DNA of 43,659 bases from Deltaproteobacteria bacterium GWF2_42_12 (GTDB lineage: Bacteria > Desulfobacterota > GWC2-55-46 > UBA9637), in assembly GCA_001797665.1 (NCBI GenBank), contig MGQA01000048.1, positions 1 to 43,659 of the forward strand, in the 5' to 3' direction. The notes under the pieces were generated by a model. It saw only the letters and a program-made list of their open reading frames with translations. It did no database searches and was not told the origin of the DNA. Positions 37,030-43,659 of the stretch are shown piece by piece (the first letter of the stretch is position 1; each line of letters begins with the position of its first letter). The position numbers and the translations under genes were made by a program.

Positions 37030-38391
37030 TTAGCCAGTCTTGAAGGCAAATACCCTGTTTTTCCCAGCCTTCTTTGCTGCATACATCGCCTCATCAGCCT
37101 TTTTTATTAGTAATTCCTGTTCTTCAGTATCCTCTGGGAAGGACGCAACACCAAGACTTATGGTAATCTTCCTTGAAACAGCAGAGCTCCATTCAGGCAC
37201 GCAAACCTTGTCTACTTCTGTTCTAATCCTCTCAGCCATAAGAACGGCGTTCTCCTTTGTTGTGCCAGGAAGAATAATGCAGAACTCTTCGCCTCCAAAC
37301 CTTGCAACCGTATCAATGCTACGAACAATCTTTTTGACGATAGCGGCAACAATTGACAGTACATAGTTTCCGTGGATGTGGCCGAAATCGTCGTTGTAGC
37401 TTTTAAAATTATCTATATCAAGCATGATAAGTGATACATAGTGTCTGTATCTTTTTGCCCTGTAAAGTTCATTAGAGAGGGTGTTTATAAAATATCTATG
37501 GTTATAGGTTTGAGTCAACTCATCTGTAATTGCCAGAACCTCGGTTTTTTCCAGTATCTGCATCTTATCTATTGCAAGGGTTGCGTTAGTGGCAAGTAGC
37601 GTAAGTATAGAGACCTCTCTCTCCGTAAAATTCCTTGGTTTAAAGTCATCCAGATAGAGTATGCCGATAGTCTTTTCCTTATATTGAAGAGGCATACCAA
37701 TGATTGTCCGTACCCCCTCTTCAAATATAGCAGGATTTACAGTTGGCGATGTTTCTTTTGTTATGTCGTAGATTATTGTAGGTTGTGCGCTATTTAGGAT
37801 GCGTTTTGTTAATCCTTTTGTCCTTGGCAGCCACATGGTTGATTTTGAGATAAAACGCTGGCTAAATCCCTTTGCAAGGACCATCCTGAGCATGCCATTC
37901 TTCTCGTCTAATATTACAATGCTTCCAGCAGGGGTGTTTGTAAGCTCCATTGCGCTGGTCAGGATTATATCAAATATCTTTTCTGACTTTTCAGCAGAGG
38001 CAAGTTCAACTGCAATTTTATATAAGGTTTTGTGCTCATGTAGCCCTTTTTTGAGTTCTTCCTCTCTGTCTTGCCGTTCCTTTATCAGGCGCCAGAGGAG
38101 CATGGAACTCAAACCACCGATAATTTCTATTCCAGGAGGAAGATTTTCTTTGAGGTAATTTGATATCTCCTTACTGCCAGTAACATTTACAATCACATCA
38201 AACTCAAATTCCTTGATTGCATCTTCGAGTTTATATGAAAGGGGGATATTGTTTTGCTTGGCAAATTCAAAACCTGGGGCAGAAGGATTTTTGTCCACCA
38301 TACCAACTATCTTGATATCAGTATCTTTATGGAACATGTGGAGGAGTGCTGTTCCACCCTTACCAGCGCCTATGATTAGTATTTTAACCAC
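37030..38391 (-). CDS. Rossmann-GAF-GGDEF protein (putative diguanylate cyclase)
   Basis: A 453-residue protein in three parts. Residues 1-110 are a nucleotide-binding Rossmann domain with GAGKGG at 8-13 and DVIVNVTGS, like NAD-dependent dehydrogenases. Residues about 125-275 are a GAF domain (GSIVILDEKNGMLRMVLAKG). Residues about 285-450 are a GGDEF domain with GGEEF at 366-370, so it is likely active in making cyclic di-GMP. RSID (357-360) is an RxxD inhibitory site five residues upstream. There is no membrane segment. It could sense a dinucleotide or redox state; this is inference. AGGTGG precedes its ATG. Confidence 0.88.
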   Translation of the reverse strand: MVKILIIGAGKGGTALLHMFHKDTDIKIVGMVDKNPSAPGFEFAKQNNIPLSYKLEDAIKEFEFDVIVNVTGSKEISNYLKENLPPGIEIIGGLSSMLLWRLIKERQDREEELKKGLHEHKTLYKIAVELASAEKSEKIFDIILTSAMELTNTPAGSIVILDEKNGMLRMVLAKGFSQRFISKSTMWLPRTKGLTKRILNSAQPTIIYDITKETSPTVNPAIFEEGVRTIIGMPLQYKEKTIGILYLDDFKPRNFTEREVSILTLLATNATLAIDKMQILEKTEVLAITDELTQTYNHRYFINTLSNELYRAKRYRHYVSLIMLDIDNFKSYNDDFGHIHGNYVLSIVAAIVKKIVRSIDTVARFGGEEFCIILPGTTKENAVLMAERIRTEVDKVCVPEWSSAVSRKITISLGVASFPEDTEEQELLIKKADEAMYAAKKAGKNRVFAFKTG

Positions 38392-38418
38392 CTATAGTAA
38401 CTCCATGTTTTTTGTCAG

Positions 38419-38447
38419 CTTTTAACATAAGCTTAGTTTCTTGTCAA
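38419..38447 (-). promoter_or_regulatory. Candidate promoter for the GGDEF gene
   Basis: On the reverse strand TTGACA (38447-38442) is a perfect -35 box. After 17 bases comes TAAAAG (38424-38419), a four-of-six -10 box. The reading frame starts about 28 bases further on. On the forward strand an overlapping TTGTCA-17-TAAATT could serve trpE. Both are tentative. Confidence 0.4.
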
Positions 38448-38550
38448 ACTTAAATTTACAACTTAAATTTACCACAACAACCAGAATGCTATGGGCGTAA
38501 GTCCATAGGGTAACGGTTATCTATGCTTGCAATGCGATAATATGTAAATC

Positions 38551-38581
38551 CCTACACCAAAATCTTTGGTATGGGGGTAAA
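38551..38581 (+). repeat. Family G hairpin, copy 3 (upstream of trpE)
   Basis: AAATCCCTACACCAAA and TTTGGTATGGGGGTAAAT form an imperfect hairpin closely like those at 18742 and 20518. It lies in the 286-base divergent spacer 38392-38677. The spacer also holds a small hairpin CTATGG/CCATAG near 38489 and the promoters described at 38419. I see no trp leader peptide, T-box or other attenuator. Confidence 0.55.
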
Positions 38582-38677
38582 TGCCCAACCCATAAGCGAT
38601 TGGTGGTCAACTTCATTTCTCCAGTAAGCCCATAATTCTTGACCTCTTAAATTTCGTGTGTTAGATTAGCTGATATT

Positions 38678-40171
38678 ATGAAAAAAATCATATACTTCCC
38701 TTCTTTAGAGGGTTTTATAGAAAAGGCAAAAAAGGGCAATCTTGTTCCAGTATTCAGAGAAATTATGGCAGATATGGAGACTCCGGTATCTGCATTCAAG
38801 AGTATTGATAAGGAAGGTCCTGTATTTCTACTTGAGAGTGTTGAGGGTGGAGAAAAATGGGGTAGATATAGTTTCCTCGGTGTTGAGCCAAAACTTGTTT
38901 TTAGGGGCAAGGGTGAAGAGATAGAGATTATAGAAGATAAAAAAAAGAAGAAGATAACTGGCGACCCAATTGAAATCTTAAGACAGATACTATCAAAATA
39001 CAGGCCTGTTGTAACAGATGGGTTGCCGAGATTTTACGGTGGAGCTGTTGGATATATTGGATATGACACGGTGAGGTTTTTTGAAGACCTGCCAGACCTT
39101 TCTCCTGCAGATATCAGTGTGTATGATGCAGTATTTGTTATTACAGATACACTCCTTATTTTTGACAACCTTGAGCATAAGATAAAGGTTATTGCCAACG
39201 CTGTTATAGAGGAGGGAGATAACCCTACCGATGTTTATAAAAGGGCAATCAAAAAGATAGACGGCCTGGTAAAAAGGCTTAAAACATCTTCGTCAGAGAG
39301 TCAGAGGGTCAGAGGGTCAAAGAGTCAAAGAGCCAAAGAAGTAGTTTCTAACTTTACAAAAGAGAAATTCATTGGCGGTGTTCTTAAGGCAAAGGAATAT
39401 ATTCAGGCAGGGGATATTATTCAAGTGGTTCTGTCGCAGAGGTTTGAGACATGTCTTGATGTGGAGCCGTTTGATATTTACAGGGCGCTCAGGGTTATAA
39501 ACCCATCTCCGTATATGTTTTATCTGAGGCTGGACGGCATTGAGCTGATAGGTTCTTCGCCTGAGATACTCGTAAGGGTTGAGGGAAGGGATATAGATGT
39601 TCGGCCTATTGCAGGCACAAGACCAAGGGGAAAGGATGAGGCTGAAGATAAAAGGCTGGAGCAAGAGCTTCTTAAAGACCCAAAAGAAATTGCAGAGCAT
39701 ATAATGCTTGTTGATTTGGGGAGAAATGATATTGGCAGGGTTGCAGAAACAGGAAGCGTTTCAGTAAACGAGCTTATGGTTGTTGAGAAATATTCTCATG
39801 TTATGCACATAGTCTCCAATGTCCATGGACAGTTAAAACGAAGTAAAGACAGCTTTGATGCCTTGCGTGCCTGTTTTCCTGCCGGCACATTGACAGGCGC
39901 TCCAAAGGTAAGGGCAATGGAGATAATTGAAGAGATAGAGCTGTGCAAACGTGGCGCGTATGGCGGCTCTGTCGGCTATTTCGGCTTTTCAGGTAACATG
40001 GATATGGCTATAACTATAAGGACACTGGTTATAAAGGATGGTAAGATTTATATACAGGCTGGCGCGGGTATTGTGGCTGATTCTGTGCCTGAAAAGGAAT
40101 ACCAGGAAACCATAAACAAGGCAAAGGCGATGTTGAAGGCTGTGGAGATGGCAAGGGAGGGGCTTGAATAG
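38678..40171 (+). CDS. trpE: Anthranilate synthase component I
   Basis: TrpE (497 residues) makes anthranilate from chorismate with TrpG, the first step of tryptophan synthesis. The N-terminal half has DMETPVSAFKSI and LLESVEGGEKWGRYSFLG, the region that binds tryptophan in the family. The chorismate-binding domain has RPIAGTRPRG, ILLVDLGRND-like IMLVDLGRND, and GTLTGAPKVRAMEIIEE. Residues about 205-220 are coded by a GTCAGAG-type tandem repeat in the linker between the domains. trpG follows 169 bases later. Confidence 0.96.
   Translation: MKKIIYFPSLEGFIEKAKKGNLVPVFREIMADMETPVSAFKSIDKEGPVFLLESVEGGEKWGRYSFLGVEPKLVFRGKGEEIEIIEDKKKKKITGDPIEILRQILSKYRPVVTDGLPRFYGGAVGYIGYDTVRFFEDLPDLSPADISVYDAVFVITDTLLIFDNLEHKIKVIANAVIEEGDNPTDVYKRAIKKIDGLVKRLKTSSSESQRVRGSKSQRAKEVVSNFTKEKFIGGVLKAKEYIQAGDIIQVVLSQRFETCLDVEPFDIYRALRVINPSPYMFYLRLDGIELIGSSPEILVRVEGRDIDVRPIAGTRPRGKDEAEDKRLEQELLKDPKEIAEHIMLVDLGRNDIGRVAETGSVSVNELMVVEKYSHVMHIVSNVHGQLKRSKDSFDALRACFPAGTLTGAPKVRAMEIIEEIELCKRGAYGGSVGYFGFSGNMDMAITIRTLVIKDGKIYIQAGAGIVADSVPEKEYQETINKAKAMLKAVEMAREGLE
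39292..39338 (+). repeat. GTCAGAG tandem words inside trpE
   Basis: GTCAGAGAGTCAGAGG, GTCAGAGG, GTCAAAGAG and related words repeat for about 47 bases, with unit lengths of seven to nine. The tract is read in frame as SESQRVRGSKSQRAK. It lies between the two domains of TrpE. The words resemble the intergenic family F at 33488. Confidence 0.65.
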
Positions 40172-40340
40172 AGACAATTGTAAATTGAAGATTGCAGATT
40201 GGAAAATGCAAAATTAACACGAAGCGTCATTCCGAGCGAAGCGAAGGAATCTCGTTGGGATTGTTCGGGACTTTATCCCTCGCAATGACAATTTACAATT
40301 TGCACTTTTCAATTTTCATTTTGCAATGGAGCGGAGCGAC
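40172..40340 (+). repeat. Composite B/J repeat carrying the trpG ribosome-binding site
   Basis: B-type words (ACAATTGTAAATTGAAGATTG) at the left and ACAATTTGCACTTTTCAATTTTC at the right enclose a J block at about 40218-40292. The block has GTCATTCCGAGCGAAGCGAA and the reverse of a CATTGCGAGGGATAAAGTCCC type sequence. It ends CAATGGAGCGGAGCGAC. GGAG at 40333 lies four bases before trpG ATG 40341. Confidence 0.7.
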
Positions 40341-40961
40341 ATGCTATTGATGATTGACAACTACGATTCCTTTACTTACAACCTCGTTCAATATTTTGGT
40401 GAGCTGGGTGAGGATGTGAGGGTCTATCGTAATGACAAGATTACGGTAAAGGAGATAGAGAAGCTTAAACCAGAGAGAATTGTCATATCGCCTGGGCCAT
40501 GCGACCCTGAAAAGGCGGGCGTGTCTGTTGAGGTTATAAGGAAATTTGCAGGAAAAGTTCCTCTCCTCGGCGTTTGTCTTGGACATCAATCTATCGGTTA
40601 TGCCTATGGCGCAAAGATTGTAAGGGCAAAAAGGCTTATGCACGGAAAGACCTCGCCCATCTATCATGATGGCAAGACCATATTTAAGGGCATTAAAAAT
40701 CCGTTTGAGGCGACACGTTATCATTCGCTTTTAATAAAGAAAGACACCCTTCCTGATTGTTTTGAAATAAGCGCATGGACAAAGGAAGGGGAGATAATGG
40801 GGGTGAGGTATAAAGTCAGGAGTCAGGAGTCAGGAGACAGGAGTCAGAAAAAAACTATACTGGAGGGGGTGCAGTTTCATCCTGAGTCAATTCTGACAAA
40901 GGTTGGGAAGGATATATTGAGGAATTTCCTGGAGTTGTCAACAAGGGGAAAAAAGGTTTGA
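40341..40961 (+). CDS. trpG: Anthranilate synthase component II (glutamine amidotransferase)
   Basis: TrpG (206 residues from ATG 40341) supplies ammonia to TrpE. The catalytic triad is C79 in GVCLGHQ and H180/E182 in VQFHPES. Residues 159-169 are coded by an exact 33-base tandem repeat just before the HPES motif, in a loop that is shorter in relatives. An in-frame ATG at 40326 lies in the repeat and would add MERSD. The last four bases overlap the next gene. It could also serve as PabA. trpD is not adjacent. Confidence 0.94.
   Translation: MLLMIDNYDSFTYNLVQYFGELGEDVRVYRNDKITVKEIEKLKPERIVISPGPCDPEKAGVSVEVIRKFAGKVPLLGVCLGHQSIGYAYGAKIVRAKRLMHGKTSPIYHDGKTIFKGIKNPFEATRYHSLLIKKDTLPDCFEISAWTKEGEIMGVRYKVRSQESGDRSQKKTILEGVQFHPESILTKVGKDILRNFLELSTRGKKV
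40815..40847 (+). repeat. GTCAGGA tandem repeat inside trpG
   Basis: Four full seven-base units (GTCAGGA three times, then GACAGGA) and a partial GTCAG make 33 bases. That is exactly 11 codons in frame ([11 protein letters not shown]). The same word occurs in the spacer at 33488. Confidence 0.75.
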
Positions 40962-41203
40962 GTCCAACTGTTTTTATTTATGGAAAATATCGTTTCTACT
41001 TTAACTCTCGTGAAGAGTGCAGAATGCATGTGCATATTCAATCTCCTGATGGAGAAGCCAAGTTTTGGCTGGAGCCGCTTGTTGCACTGGTAGAAAATTA
41101 TGGTTTAAGGCCATCGGAATTAAAAGAAATTCAAAAGGTAATTGAGGAGAGAAATCATGAAATTATCAAGGCATGGAAAAGGCACTTTATCAGCAAGCGT
41201 TGA
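40958..41203 (+). CDS. DUF4160 family protein
   Basis: An 81-residue protein starting at TTG 40958, which overlaps the trpG stop by four bases (TTGA). [32 protein letters not shown] and [23 protein letters not shown] match the DUF4160 pattern. Genes of this family usually stand next to a DUF2442 gene, as here, and the pair has been suspected to be a toxin-antitoxin module. The function is not known. Confidence 0.85.
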   Translation: MSPTVFIYGKYRFYFNSREECRMHVHIQSPDGEAKFWLEPLVALVENYGLRPSELKEIQKVIEERNHEIIKAWKRHFISKR

Positions 41204-41417
41204 GAATATAACACCATTCGGCATCTGGATTCTTATAGGTAACGAAGAATACTTCTTGAGCTATAAAGACTTTCCAATGTTTTTGAATAAGCCGATTAAG
41301 AACATTCTCAATGTTAAGCAGCTTAATTACAACCATTTGTATTGGCCTGATATGGATGTTGATTTAGAACTGGATTCTATTAAGAATCCACAGAAATATC
41401 CTCTCATAGCTGTATAG
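41157..41417 (+). CDS. DUF2442 family protein
   Basis: An 86-residue protein. ATG 41157 has GAGGAG upstream and overlaps the DUF4160 gene by 47 bases. WILIGNEEYFLSYKDFPMFLNKPIKNILNVKQLN and YWPDMDVDLELDSIKNP match DUF2442. An ATG at 41142 in the same frame is less well placed. The long overlap implies coupled translation with the DUF4160 gene. Confidence 0.83.
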   Translation: MKLSRHGKGTLSASVENITPFGIWILIGNEEYFLSYKDFPMFLNKPIKNILNVKQLNYNHLYWPDMDVDLELDSIKNPQKYPLIAV

Positions 41418-41431
41418 ACACTTTAGCAGAC

Positions 41432-41824
41432 ATGAATACTGAAATATCAGTGAAAACCAAAAGCAGAAACGAGTTTATAAATATAACGCAGGAAGTGCAG
41501 AACGTTGTAAATAAATCAGGGATAAAAGACGGTGTCTGTTATATATTCATTCCGCACACCACAGCAGGCATTACAATAAATGAGGCGGCAGACCCGGATG
41601 TGGTTGCTGACATTCAGCAGGAACTAAATAAGATAGCGCCTGCAGGCAGTCATTACAGGCATACAGAGGGCAATGCAGATGCCCATATCAAGGCAAGCAT
41701 AATAGGTTCTTCACAGGCAGTCTTTATTGAAAATGGCAGGCTAAAACTTGGCACATGGCAGGGGATATTTTTCTGCGAGTTTGATGGGCCACGAAATAGG
41801 AAGGTGTGGGTGAAGATAATGTAG
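41432..41824 (+). CDS. yjbQ: YjbQ / UPF0047 family protein
   Basis: A 130-residue single-domain protein. GVCYIFIPHTTAGITINEAADPDV and HIKASIIGSSQAVFIENGRLKLGTWQGIFFCEFDGPR are the family hallmarks. The histidines in PHTTAG and the later HIKA are likely functional. Weak thiamin phosphate synthase activity has been reported for E. coli YjbQ. The true role is not settled. No clear promoter is seen upstream. Confidence 0.92.
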   Translation: MNTEISVKTKSRNEFINITQEVQNVVNKSGIKDGVCYIFIPHTTAGITINEAADPDVVADIQQELNKIAPAGSHYRHTEGNADAHIKASIIGSSQAVFIENGRLKLGTWQGIFFCEFDGPRNRKVWVKIM

Positions 41825-41949
41825 TTCACGCTGAAAAGTCTGTGGAACGCCATAACTTTGCATACCTGCGTTGCTCACATACCTCAATACGTATGCTCCG
41901 CTGCTCGCTCCTCGGCGCCTTGCATCTGGGCAATTTATGAGCGTGAACT
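41823..41949 (+). repeat. 127-base element with terminal inverted repeats
   Basis: AGTTCACGCT (41823-41832) and AGCGTGAACT (41940-41949) are perfect 10-base inverted ends. The left end overlaps the yjbQ stop codon. The interior (GCATACCTGCGTTGCTCAC, ATACGTAT, CCGCTGCTCGCTCCTCGGCG) is richer in G+C than the flanks and has no reading frame of note. It looks like a dispersed non-coding repeat. Confidence 0.6.
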
Positions 41950-41992
41950 GATAGAAACGAATAGCAAAATTAGACGAGAGGAATAACAATTT

Positions 41993-42316
41993 ATGCTGCT
42001 TAAAGAAAATGAGAAACCTGCTCTTACTGAACTGAAAAAGGTATTGCAGGCTAATTATGGACTTATAGACTTGAAGGTGTTTGGTTCCAAGGCAAGGGGG
42101 GAAGATACTGCCGAATCCGATATTGATGTTATGATTGAACTATCTAAACTTAGTCCACATATAGAAGCGGAGATTGATAATATTGTCTTTCGTATAAACT
42201 TGAAATACGATTGCTTTATATCAACTGTGATATTTGGCGAAGAAGAGTTGACAAAAGGCCCTATGGATGAATCACCTCTATATAAGGCTATAGAAAGGGA
42301 AGGCATACAGTTTTGA
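41993..42316 (+). CDS. MNT-type nucleotidyltransferase (MntA-like antitoxin)
   Basis: A 107-residue minimal nucleotidyltransferase. GSKARG at 31-36 and SDIDVMIEL with D43 and D45 form the GS-x-DxD catalytic site. In HEPN-MNT modules such proteins AMPylate and silence the HEPN partner. The gene overlaps the next one, a HEPN-like protein, by four bases, so the pair is probably one toxin-antitoxin unit. AGAGGAATAA is a modest ribosome-binding site. Confidence 0.88.
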   Translation: MLLKENEKPALTELKKVLQANYGLIDLKVFGSKARGEDTAESDIDVMIELSKLSPHIEAEIDNIVFRINLKYDCFISTVIFGEEELTKGPMDESPLYKAIEREGIQF

Positions 42317-42723
42317 CTGCTGAAGAGAAAAAGAAAGAGCTGGCCTTATACCGTTTGCGGCAAGCTGACGAAACCCTTGATGAGGCAGAGTTTCTTTTTG
42401 TTGGCAAGAAAAGTCCAAGGGCTATTATTAACAGAGCCTATTACGCCATGTTTTATGCTGTGCTTGCTCTTCTGATATTTGAGCCTTATTCTTCCTCAAA
42501 GCATAGCGGGGTCCTTTCCTATTTTAACAGGCGATTTATTAAAGAAGGTCTTCTTTCTGAGAGGGCGGGAGAGTCCATCAACACAGCATTTGAACTGAGA
42601 CAGCGCGGAGACTATAGGGAATATGCAGAACTTGGCTATGAACAGGTAAAACCCTATATTCAAAAGGCCAGGGAATTCATAGCTGAGGTCAGAAACTATC
42701 TAAAATTGCAATCTTTAATATAA
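42313..42723 (+). CDS. HEPN-domain protein (UPF0332-like)
   Basis: A 136-residue helical protein starting at TTG 42313, overlapping the nucleotidyltransferase stop. SPRAIINRAYYAMFYAVLALL, SSKHSGVLSYFNRRFIKEGLL and AFELRQRGDYREY match the UPF0332 branch of the HEPN superfamily. I do not see the R-x4-6-H ribonuclease motif of classic HEPN toxins. It is therefore either a different catalytic type or not a nuclease. Confidence 0.85.
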   Translation: MTAEEKKKELALYRLRQADETLDEAEFLFVGKKSPRAIINRAYYAMFYAVLALLIFEPYSSSKHSGVLSYFNRRFIKEGLLSERAGESINTAFELRQRGDYREYAELGYEQVKPYIQKAREFIAEVRNYLKLQSLI

Positions 42724-42772
42724 GATGGATATGAGATTATGAAATATATTTTGACAATCGCTACCCATGCCT

Positions 42773-42830
42773 GTCATTGCGAGGGGCAAAGTCCCGAAGC
42801 AATCTCAGAGAAGGTTCCGCAATCTCTGCT
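42773..42830 (+). repeat. Family J repeat in the N-terminal region of the TPR gene
   Basis: GTCATTGCGAGGGGCAAAG and TCCCGAAGCAATCTC match, in the other orientation, the J block before trpG (40218-40292). The tract is readable as coding sequence (HCEGQSPEAISEKV), but it has the word pattern of the dispersed repeat. It lies just before the hydrophobic segment of the next protein. Confidence 0.6.
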
Positions 42831-42840
42831 CTGGCAGACA

Positions 42841-43626
42841 ATGCTTGCTGTTTGTGTCAGTTTTTTTGCAATGATGTTGTTTTTGCCGTCTGTTGGATTT
42901 ACGGAATCCAAAGAGATTATCTCCGAAGGAACATACAACATGGGCGATGGAGAGACTCCTACTGTTGCGGAGAGCAGGGCATTGTTGCAGGCAAAACGGA
43001 CTGCATTGGAAGAGGCAGGGACTTATGTGGAGAGTTATTCAAAGGTCAAAGACCTTAAATTGACAGAAGATGAAATAAAGGTTCTTGCATCAGGCTTAAT
43101 GGAGGTTACAATCCTTGACAAGAAAAGGACAATTGTCGGCGACGGCTTTAATTTCTGGGTAAAAATCAAGGCAAAGGTCAATCCTGATAAGATTGAGGAG
43201 ATGGCAAAGAGGGTAAAAGAAAAATCAGTAATAGATGATTACAAAAAGATACAGGAGGCTTATGATAAGAGCCAGAAGGATATTGAGGAACTAAAAAAGC
43301 AGTTAGCACAGGCAAAGGGTGAAAAGGAAAAGAAACAGGTAGAGGCAAAAATCACAGATGAGGAGAGGCTGTTTGAGGCAAATCAGTGGTTTGAGAAGGG
43401 ATTAAAGCAAGGATATAAAAATCCTTATTCTTATAAGGAACAAATTGATGCATTTACTCAAGCGATATTGTTATATCCAAGTTATGCAGAAGCATATATT
43501 CATCGTGGGTGGACATATTATCTATATAATCATCTCAATAAAGCATTTCTCGATAAAGCATTTGCTGATTTCAATCAGGCAATTTTAATAGCTCTTCGGG
43601 TAAATTCCCCGCAGCTTGCTGCGTAG
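42841..43626 (+). CDS. Exported protein with coiled coil and TPR-like repeat
   Basis: From ATG 42841 the protein has 261 residues. It opens with a signal-like hydrophobic segment (VCVSFFAMMLFLPSVGF). A domain at about residues 30-130 (ESRALLQAKRTALEEAGTYVES) resembles secreted LPP20/FlgT-like folds. A Lys/Glu coiled coil is at about 140-180. A TPR unit (YPSYAEAYIHRGWTYY) follows. An upstream ATG at 42739 in frame would put a J repeat before the signal segment. The C terminus ends in repeat-coded residues (NSPQLAA) inside a second TPR unit, so the gene may be truncated. Its function is unknown. Confidence 0.65.
   Translation: MLAVCVSFFAMMLFLPSVGFTESKEIISEGTYNMGDGETPTVAESRALLQAKRTALEEAGTYVESYSKVKDLKLTEDEIKVLASGLMEVTILDKKRTIVGDGFNFWVKIKAKVNPDKIEEMAKRVKEKSVIDDYKKIQEAYDKSQKDIEELKKQLAQAKGEKEKKQVEAKITDEERLFEANQWFEKGLKQGYKNPYSYKEQIDAFTQAILLYPSYAEAYIHRGWTYYLYNHLNKAFLDKAFADFNQAILIALRVNSPQLAA
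43602..43625 (+). repeat. Short palindrome at the end of the TPR gene
   Basis: CGCAGCTTGCTGCG (about 43610-43623) is a perfect hairpin preceded by AAATTCCC. It codes the last residues and provides the stop of the TPR protein. The remaining 33 bases of the window contain no recognisable feature. Confidence 0.5.
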
Positions 43627-43659
43627 AAAATGGTATATTGTATGTGTGAGTGAATACAT

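Noticed and set aside
38392-38677. Riboswitch, T-box or trp attenuator before trpE
   Set aside because: I found no leader peptide with Trp codons, no T-box sequence and no terminator pair. Only a G-type hairpin and possible promoters are visible.
40815-40847. GTCAGGA tandem units as a CRISPR array
   Set aside because: Units are seven bases with no spacers, far from CRISPR architecture. No cas genes are present.
42313-42723. Canonical HEPN ribonuclease toxin
   Set aside because: The domain fits the HEPN superfamily, but I see no R-x4-6-H motif, so I do not call it a ribonuclease.

Overview
The window is the large ribosomal-protein and RNA-polymerase cluster of a bacterium, followed by a short accessory tail. 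The main gene order is tuf(end)-rpmG-tRNA-Trp-secE-nusG-rplKA-rplJL-rpoBC-rpsLG-fusA-tuf-rpsJ-rplCDWB-rpsS-rplV-rpsC-rplP-rpmC-rpsQ-rplNXE-rpsZ-rpsH-rplFR-rpsE-rplO-secY-adk-map-infA-rpmJ-rpsMKD-rpoA-rplQ. The long beta and beta' subunits, the four-Cys lid of Adk and the zinc-type L33, L36, S14 and S4 suggest a Gram-negative lineage near Desulfobacterota (Deltaproteobacteria) or Nitrospirota. I cannot place it more precisely from the sequence alone.

Region by region: 1-8331 carries protein-export, elongation and large-subunit genes plus rpoB, including a recognisable L10 leader. 8405-16996 carries rpoC and the str operon, with a textbook promoter overlapping the end of rpoC. 17063-33474 is the merged S10-spc-alpha operon; rpmD (L30) is absent from its usual place. 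After tRNA-Gly (33556-33631) comes an iron module: fur, a candidate Fur box, feoB, and a DtxR-type regulator carrying a FeoA-like domain. A reverse-strand Rossmann-GAF-GGDEF protein, trpE and trpG follow. The window ends with small accessory genes (DUF4160/DUF2442 pair, yjbQ, MNT/HEPN pair) and a TPR protein with repeat-derived ends.

The most unusual layer is between the genes. Spacers that are normally short in these operons hold several unrelated families of short palindromic or inverted-repeat elements. I name them here A (cloverleaf, five copies with compensatory base changes), B (CAAATTG-word hairpins ending in GGAGCGRAGCGAC), C (CAGTAAGCAG words), D (GTTTGAAC words), E and F (GATTAG and GTCAGGA words), G (CACACCAAA hairpins), H (TIR elements CCCGTTAGA/TCTAACGGG), and I/J (long dispersed palindromes). 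Many end exactly at a start codon and supply the ribosome-binding site. Some are nested in one another, one group sits inside the L10 leader, and two tandem-word tracts lie in frame inside trpE and trpG. This layer is the best candidate for something undescribed. All family names and groupings are mine, from reading the sequence.
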